Of a stretch of DNA of 64,000 nt, positions 59,866 through 64,000 are shown piece after piece. The stretch's first letter is position 1. Each line of letters starts with the position of its first letter. The notes under the pieces were generated by a model, which was not told the DNA's origin, did not search any database, and worked only from the letters and a program-made list of their open reading frames with translations. The DNA is from Vibrio crassostreae (GTDB lineage Bacteria; Pseudomonadota; Gammaproteobacteria; Enterobacterales; Vibrionaceae): NCBI RefSeq assembly GCF_024347415.1, contig NZ_AP025476.1, positions 3,100,001 to 3,164,000 on the forward strand. Reading direction: 5' to 3'. The translations under genes and the position numbers were made by a program.

Positions 59866-60498
59866 ATGGTTCTAGGTAAACCTCAAACCGATCCAACATT
59901 AGAGTGGTTCCTTTCACACTGTCATATTCATAAGTACCCTTCAAAAAGTACTTTGATTCATGCTGGTGAAAAGGCAGAAACCTTGTACTACATCGTTAAA
60001 GGTTCTGTGGCAGTTCTTATCAAAGACGAAGAAGGTAAGGAAATGATTCTTTCTTACCTAAACCAAGGCGACTTCATCGGTGAGCTTGGCTTGTTCGAAG
60101 AAGACCAAGAGCGTACTGCTTGGGTTCGTGCTAAATCTCCTTGTGAAGTAGCTGAAATTTCTTTCAAGAAATTCCGTCAACTTATCCAAGTGAACCCAGA
60201 TATCCTAATGCGTCTTTCAGCGCAAATGGCAAACCGTCTACAAGTAACTAGCCAAAAGGTTGGTGACTTAGCGTTCCTTGACGTAACAGGTCGTATCGCT
60301 CAAACGCTACTAAACCTAGCGAAACAGCCAGATGCAATGACTCACCCTGACGGCATGCAAATCAAGATCACTCGTCAAGAGATTGGCCAGATCGTTGGTT
60401 GTTCTCGTGAGACAGTTGGTCGTATCTTGAAGATGCTAGAAGAGCAGAACCTAATTTCTGCACACGGTAAAACTATCGTGGTATACGGCACTCGTTAA
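59866..60498 (+). CDS. crp: Cyclic AMP receptor protein CRP
   Basis: The global cAMP-responsive regulator, 210 residues as in E. coli. The cAMP-binding beta-roll has [29 protein letters not shown]. The dimer helix and the C-terminal helix-turn-helix [22 protein letters not shown] (about 170-191) are standard. Codon use is strongly biased. AGAGGAAG precedes the ATG. Confidence 0.98.
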   Translation: MVLGKPQTDPTLEWFLSHCHIHKYPSKSTLIHAGEKAETLYYIVKGSVAVLIKDEEGKEMILSYLNQGDFIGELGLFEEDQERTAWVRAKSPCEVAEISFKKFRQLIQVNPDILMRLSAQMANRLQVTSQKVGDLAFLDVTGRIAQTLLNLAKQPDAMTHPDGMQIKITRQEIGQIVGCSRETVGRILKMLEEQNLISAHGKTIVVYGTR

Positions 60499-60523
60499 TC
60501 TCGATTAACTGAGCCAAAAATTT

Positions 60524-60558
60524 GAAAGCCACCAAATGCAAATTTGGTGGCTTTTTTG
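60524..60558 (+). terminator. Terminator of crp
   Basis: AAAGCCACCAAAT/ATTTGGTGGCTTT stem followed by a T-run. Confidence 0.9.
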
Positions 60559-60579
60559 TTTTCTAAAGATCTATAGAAC

Positions 60580-60676
60580 AGATACGAGAAACGAGAAGAA
60601 CTCACAGAATCCTATTTGTAAACTTCCTAGAAGCGAAGCGTACTCGCATATCTAGGATAAGTCCGTTCTCGTACCT
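60580..60676. repeat. Palindromic extragenic element between crp and the DUF1338 gene
   Basis: Nested arms: ACGAGAA (60584-60590, directly repeated at 60591-60597) with TTCTCGT (60666-60672), and CCTAGA (60626-60631) with TCTAGG (60651-60656), plus inner GCGA/TCGC. The GATACGAGA string resembles the heptamer array at 26.6 kb. It looks like a small extragenic palindromic repeat. Confidence 0.65.
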
Positions 60677-60680
60677 TTTA

Positions 60681-61472
60681 TTAACCGTTGGTGCTCTCAA
60701 AGATCTTATCCGCCGATGCGGCCACAAAACCTGTGTAAAGCTCACCGTTGACCATCGCATAACGCTTAGCGAACTCATAGAAGCCGCCTGGAATCATCTC
60801 ATTGCCTTCAACAAATGAAACTGGGACTTTGTCTGCCATTGTTGATGATTGCTCTAATAAGACCTCTGGAGAGCCTTTAACCTCACCGCCAGATGCGTTG
60901 ATAGTAAAGCCAGACTCGCTCAGGTAGTCATTCACCGCCTGCACTTCATCAAAGTTATTCAGCTGGTTCACACTTACCGTAAAGTGGTTTGCACCATATC
61001 CATGAGCCGCTAGCCAAGATGCGTATTCGCTCTCTTTAGCTAGTACTTGGAAATCAGCGAAACTCAAATCCCATTGGCGACCACCAAACAAGAACTCATG
61101 ACCTTGAAGCTTGCTTGCATCAACCTGCTCAACTAACTTAGCAACGATCTGTTGTAATTCACTAGAACACTCTTCGACCTTCAATTCACTAATGAACACT
61201 TTTGGCTGCTTCGGGTCTGGGTGCTCGTAGTGTTTAGCCACTAGCTTCTTGCTCTCAAACAGGTAGTCGCCACACGCCTTGTAACCCAGTTCCAGGAAAG
61301 GCTTAGCTAGTGTTTCAATACCGAGAGGGGCAACATTAAAAGTACGCAGTGCAATATGGTCGTTGATCAGCGCTTCATCTTCTTTCAGCAAGTGATGCAC
61401 TTTCTCAGCCGATGGACACAGCCTGTGAATGTAATCGTCCCATAGTGATTTAAAGAGTAGATCGGGCGTCAT
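60681..61472 (-). CDS. DUF1338 family protein (2-oxoadipate dioxygenase/decarboxylase superfamily)
   Basis: A 263-residue protein of the DUF1338/HglS fold, shorter than characterised HglS. The probable iron ligands are His39 (INDHIALRTFN) and His163 (GANHFTVSVN), with a C-terminal Glu. HglS converts 2-oxoadipate to 2-hydroxyglutarate in lysine catabolism, but this short form may differ. It follows astD in the same direction across a 213-base gap with its terminator. Confidence 0.78.
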   Translation of the reverse strand: MTPDLLFKSLWDDYIHRLCPSAEKVHHLLKEDEALINDHIALRTFNVAPLGIETLAKPFLELGYKACGDYLFESKKLVAKHYEHPDPKQPKVFISELKVEECSSELQQIVAKLVEQVDASKLQGHEFLFGGRQWDLSFADFQVLAKESEYASWLAAHGYGANHFTVSVNQLNNFDEVQAVNDYLSESGFTINASGGEVKGSPEVLLEQSSTMADKVPVSFVEGNEMIPGGFYEFAKRYAMVNGELYTGFVAASADKIFESTNG

Positions 61473-61614
61473 GGTGACTCCTTGTCAGAGGTTCTAGCAA
61501 GCTAGTAATTTGGATTAGAAAGGGAGAGGCTGAGACACAGAGTCAGCAGCCATCAGCCTGTGACATACTTGTTCTATTATTATCTACCGCCCAATCTAGG
61601 TGTCGGACGGGATG

Positions 61615-61645
61615 GAAAAGGGAAGCGATAACACCACTTCCCTAT
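61615..61645 (-). terminator. Probable terminator of astD
   Basis: On the minus strand GGGAAG-N11-CTTCCC followed by TTTTCC, 45 bases after the astD stop. A short AATGAG/CTCATT hairpin lies just before it. Confidence 0.6.
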
Positions 61646-61685
61646 TTCAAGCTTAACCAATGAGCCTAAGACTCATTAGCCTAAA

Positions 61686-63143
61686 TTAAAGCTCAATACC
61701 TGGGCTAAACGATGCTGGTAGTTGAGTTTCGCCACCTTCCATTGAAGCCATAGGGTAAGCACAGTAGTCAGCTGCGTAGTAAGCACTTGGACGTAGGTTG
61801 CCTGAAGCACCCGGACCACCAAACGGTGCATCACCACTTGCGCCTGTTAGCTGACGGTTACGGTTAACAATACCCGCACGGATATGGTCAACGAAGTATT
61901 CCCATTCAGAATCGTCTGTTGATACAAGGCCTGCAGACAAACCAAAGCGTGTGTCGTTAGCTAACTCGACCGCTTGCTCTAGCGATTGGTAACGAACCAC
62001 TTGCAGCAATGGACCGAAGTACTCTTCATCTGGCAGGTCAGCAATATTGGTTGCATCGATAATGCCCGGAGAAACAAACGCCGCTTGACCCGCTTTTGCT
62101 TCTACTAGGCTGACACCACCTAACGATTGCAGATTAGCTTGCGCGTCTAGAATAAATTTAGCTGCAGCTTCAGAGATCTGAGGGCCCATGAAAGGTGCAG
62201 GTTCAGCGAATGGCTGATCGACACGAATCTTTTGCGTAGCTGCGACCAGTTTATCTAGAAGCAGATCGCCCTTCTCGCCAACAGGCACATACAAGCGACG
62301 AGCACATGTACAACGCTGACCCGCACTGATGAACGCCGATTGGATGATAGTGTATACCGTTGCGTCTGCATCACCGTATTGGTCGCTGATCACCATAGGG
62401 TTGTTGCCGCCCATTTCTAGTGCCAGCATCTTGCCCGGTTGGCCCGCGAATTGACGATGCAGGATATGACCAGTATTCGCACTACCCGTAAATAGCACGC
62501 CATCAAGACCTTTAGCATCAGCCAGTGCGATACCTGTCTCTTTAGCGCCTTGCACTAAGTTGATTACGCCAGCAGGAAGACCCGCTTCTTGCCATAGCTT
62601 CATTGCGAATTCACCCGTCCAAGGTGTCTGCTCTGAAGGCTTGAAGACTACGGTGTTGCCCGATAGCAGAGCTGGAACAATATGACCGTTAGGTAAGTGA
62701 CCTGGGAAGTTGTAAGGGCCAAATACCGCCATCACGCCCAATGGACGGTGACGAAGTACAATTTGGTTGCCAGCCGCTTCACGTGAAGCTTCACCTGTAC
62801 GCTCGTGGTAAGCACGGATAGAGATGGCGATCTTGCCTGCCATCGCGCCCGCTTCAGTGCGAGTTTCCCAAATCGGTTTACCCGTCTCTTTTGCAATAAT
62901 CTGTGCAATCTCTTCGCTGTTCTCTTTTACCTTCTCAGCAAAGTTCAACACGATCGCTTCACGCTCTGCAAAGCTCAATTTTTTCCAAACCAAGAAGGCT
63001 TCACGAGCTGCTGCTACTGCAGATTCAACCTGCGCTGGTGTTGCGCTATCACCCTGCCACACTACTTCATTGTTGTATGGGCTTACTGATGTCATGGCGT
63101 CACCTTGACCTGCCACCCACTGTCCTGCTATCCACTGAGTCAT
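61686..63143 (-). CDS. astD: N-succinylglutamate 5-semialdehyde dehydrogenase AstD
   Basis: A 485-residue NAD-dependent aldehyde dehydrogenase of the arginine succinyltransferase pathway. The Glu catalytic base lies in [12 protein letters not shown] and the Cys nucleophile in [12 protein letters not shown] (about 278). The coenzyme loop [15 protein letters not shown] is intact. Lies 39 bases after astA. Confidence 0.95.
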   Translation of the reverse strand: MTQWIAGQWVAGQGDAMTSVSPYNNEVVWQGDSATPAQVESAVAAAREAFLVWKKLSFAEREAIVLNFAEKVKENSEEIAQIIAKETGKPIWETRTEAGAMAGKIAISIRAYHERTGEASREAAGNQIVLRHRPLGVMAVFGPYNFPGHLPNGHIVPALLSGNTVVFKPSEQTPWTGEFAMKLWQEAGLPAGVINLVQGAKETGIALADAKGLDGVLFTGSANTGHILHRQFAGQPGKMLALEMGGNNPMVISDQYGDADATVYTIIQSAFISAGQRCTCARRLYVPVGEKGDLLLDKLVAATQKIRVDQPFAEPAPFMGPQISEAAAKFILDAQANLQSLGGVSLVEAKAGQAAFVSPGIIDATNIADLPDEEYFGPLLQVVRYQSLEQAVELANDTRFGLSAGLVSTDDSEWEYFVDHIRAGIVNRNRQLTGASGDAPFGGPGASGNLRPSAYYAADYCAYPMASMEGGETQLPASFSPGIEL

Positions 63144-63182
63144 ACTTCTATCCTTAAAATCTTCGACAGATAATCGCCGCTC

Positions 63183-64000
63183 TTACTGAGCCAACATGCG
63201 AACGAATTCGCCTTCTTTTACTTCAAGAGCGCTCGCTACTTCAGATGATAAAATCACTGTGTCGCTTGCTTGGTCATACGCACCTTTCGCGGCTACTGCG
63301 CGGAAGTTCTCAAACGAGGTATTACCAATTAGGAAGTCTTTAGAGCTAGAATGCTCTGCAATTTGAACCTGTGCTCTAATTGAGTGACGCACCGATTCGA
63401 TGTTTCTTAGATCACACTCAACCGTTGGGCCTGCATCAAAGATATCGACATAGCCACGGTTAGTGAAACCTTCACGTTCCAACAACTTAAGTGCAGGGCG
63501 CGTATTGTCATGAACCTCTCCAATCACCGCCTGAGCTTCTTTGCTCAATAGGTTCACGTAGATAGGCAGCTTTGGCATTAGGTCAGCAATAAAACCTTTC
63601 TTACCGATACCGGTTAGGTAATCGGCAAGCGTGAAATCAATCGAGAAGAAATGCTCTTGCAGCCATTGCCAGAAAGGAGAATTACCTTCTGCATCCGATA
63701 CACCACGCATCTCAGCAAAAATCGTTTTCGAGAAACGCTCTGGGTGCTCAGACATGATCAAGAAACGACACTTAGACATCAAACGACCATTCAATCCACC
63801 ACGGAAAGCCGGGCGCAAGAACAGTGTGCAGATTTCACTGCATCCAGTGTAGTTATTACCGAAAGTCAGCAGCTTCACGACGTTATTCACGCCAAGCTTC
63901 TGCGATGAGTGAACCACTTTGCTGATGTGGTACGAATAGAACGGGACATCCCAGCCAATTGAGGCTTCAATGCCAGTCGTACCCGCAACTTCACCGGTTT
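63183..64000 (-). CDS. astA: Arginine N-succinyltransferase AstA, C-terminal part (start beyond the window)
   Basis: Transfers succinyl from succinyl-CoA to arginine, the first step of AST catabolism. The reading frame stays open past the right edge; an internal Met at 63917 is not the start, since the upstream TGEVAGTTGIEASIGWDVPFYSYH belongs to AstA. Conserved blocks include LTFGNNYTGCSEICTLFL and VGEVHDNTRPALKLLEREGF-like GNAT strands. About 272 of some 340 residues are present. Confidence 0.93.
   Translation of the reverse strand, partial: TGEVAGTTGIEASIGWDVPFYSYHISKVVHSSQKLGVNNVVKLLTFGNNYTGCSEICTLFLRPAFRGGLNGRLMSKCRFLIMSEHPERFSKTIFAEMRGVSDAEGNSPFWQWLQEHFFSIDFTLADYLTGIGKKGFIADLMPKLPIYVNLLSKEAQAVIGEVHDNTRPALKLLEREGFTNRGYVDIFDAGPTVECDLRNIESVRHSIRAQVQIAEHSSSKDFLIGNTSFENFRAVAAKGAYDQASDTVILSSEVASALEVKEGEFVRMLAQ

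Overview
The window is chromosomal DNA of a gamma-proteobacterium, almost certainly a marine Vibrio (gene order and protein types suggest the V. splendidus group, but the species is an inference). It contains no rRNA, tRNA, prophage, insertion sequence or CRISPR array. Most of it is a conserved core backbone. Two E. coli-like neighbourhoods can be recognised: tamB-tamA-msrA-ytfK-ytfJ-cpdB-ytfB-fklB at the left, and the str/S10/spc/alpha ribosomal block followed by tus-yheO-fkpA-slyX-slyD-yheV-kefBG-yheSTU-prkB-crp at the right.

Layout. 1-3.9 kb: the translocation and assembly module (tamB partial, tamA), methionine sulfoxide reductase and ytfK/ytfJ. 3.9-7.8 kb: a five-gene zinc-acquisition operon (Zrg type) behind a near-perfect Zur palindrome. 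It encodes a small membrane protein, a His-rich periplasmic protein, a MacB/LolD-like ABC ATPase, an FtsX-like permease and a DUF3299 protein. A 34-codon membrane ORF with a perfect ribosome-binding site lies on the opposite strand just after it. 8.1-14 kb: a TIGR03899 protein and a sulfate-activation operon, cysD-cysN-SLC13 permease-cysC. 14.4-16.4 kb: a lipoprotein form of CpdB. 16.7-22.4 kb: an accessory operon of DedA, ATP-grasp, DinB-like, NRDE/TANGO2-like, YHS, DoxX-like and OlsF-like bifunctional acyltransferase genes. A short Crp-like regulator, an ElaA-like GNAT and an EamA transporter follow.

24.4-26.8 kb: ytfB, fklB, a DUF2780 lipoprotein and an array of 25 heptamers (GAGATAC). 26.9-45.5 kb, all on the minus strand: transcription runs rpsL-rpsG-fusA-tuf, then S10 (rpsJ to rpsQ), spc (rplN to rpmJ) and alpha (rpsM-rpsK-rpsD-rpoA-rplQ). 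I can read individual promoters, leaders and terminators at the operon boundaries, and tuf is directly followed by the S10 operon. 45.7-47.4 kb: tusB, tusC, tusD and yheO. 47.6-60.5 kb: fkpA, a WD40 lipoprotein, slyX, iaaA, slyD, yheV, kefB, kefG, yheS, a TIGR02444 protein, yheT, yheU, prkB and crp. 60.5-64 kb: a palindromic extragenic element, a DUF1338 protein, astD and the start-truncated astA of arginine succinyltransferase catabolism.

Recurring themes are zinc handling (Zur operon, His-rich proteins, SlyD tail, zinc-ribbon L36 and YheV), envelope biogenesis (Tam, OlsF-like, DedA, FKBP foldases) and translation. The parts least explained by known biology are the 16.7-22.4 kb operon, the 34-aa ORF, the heptamer array with its possibly related palindrome near 60.6 kb, and several strong intergenic stem-loops.
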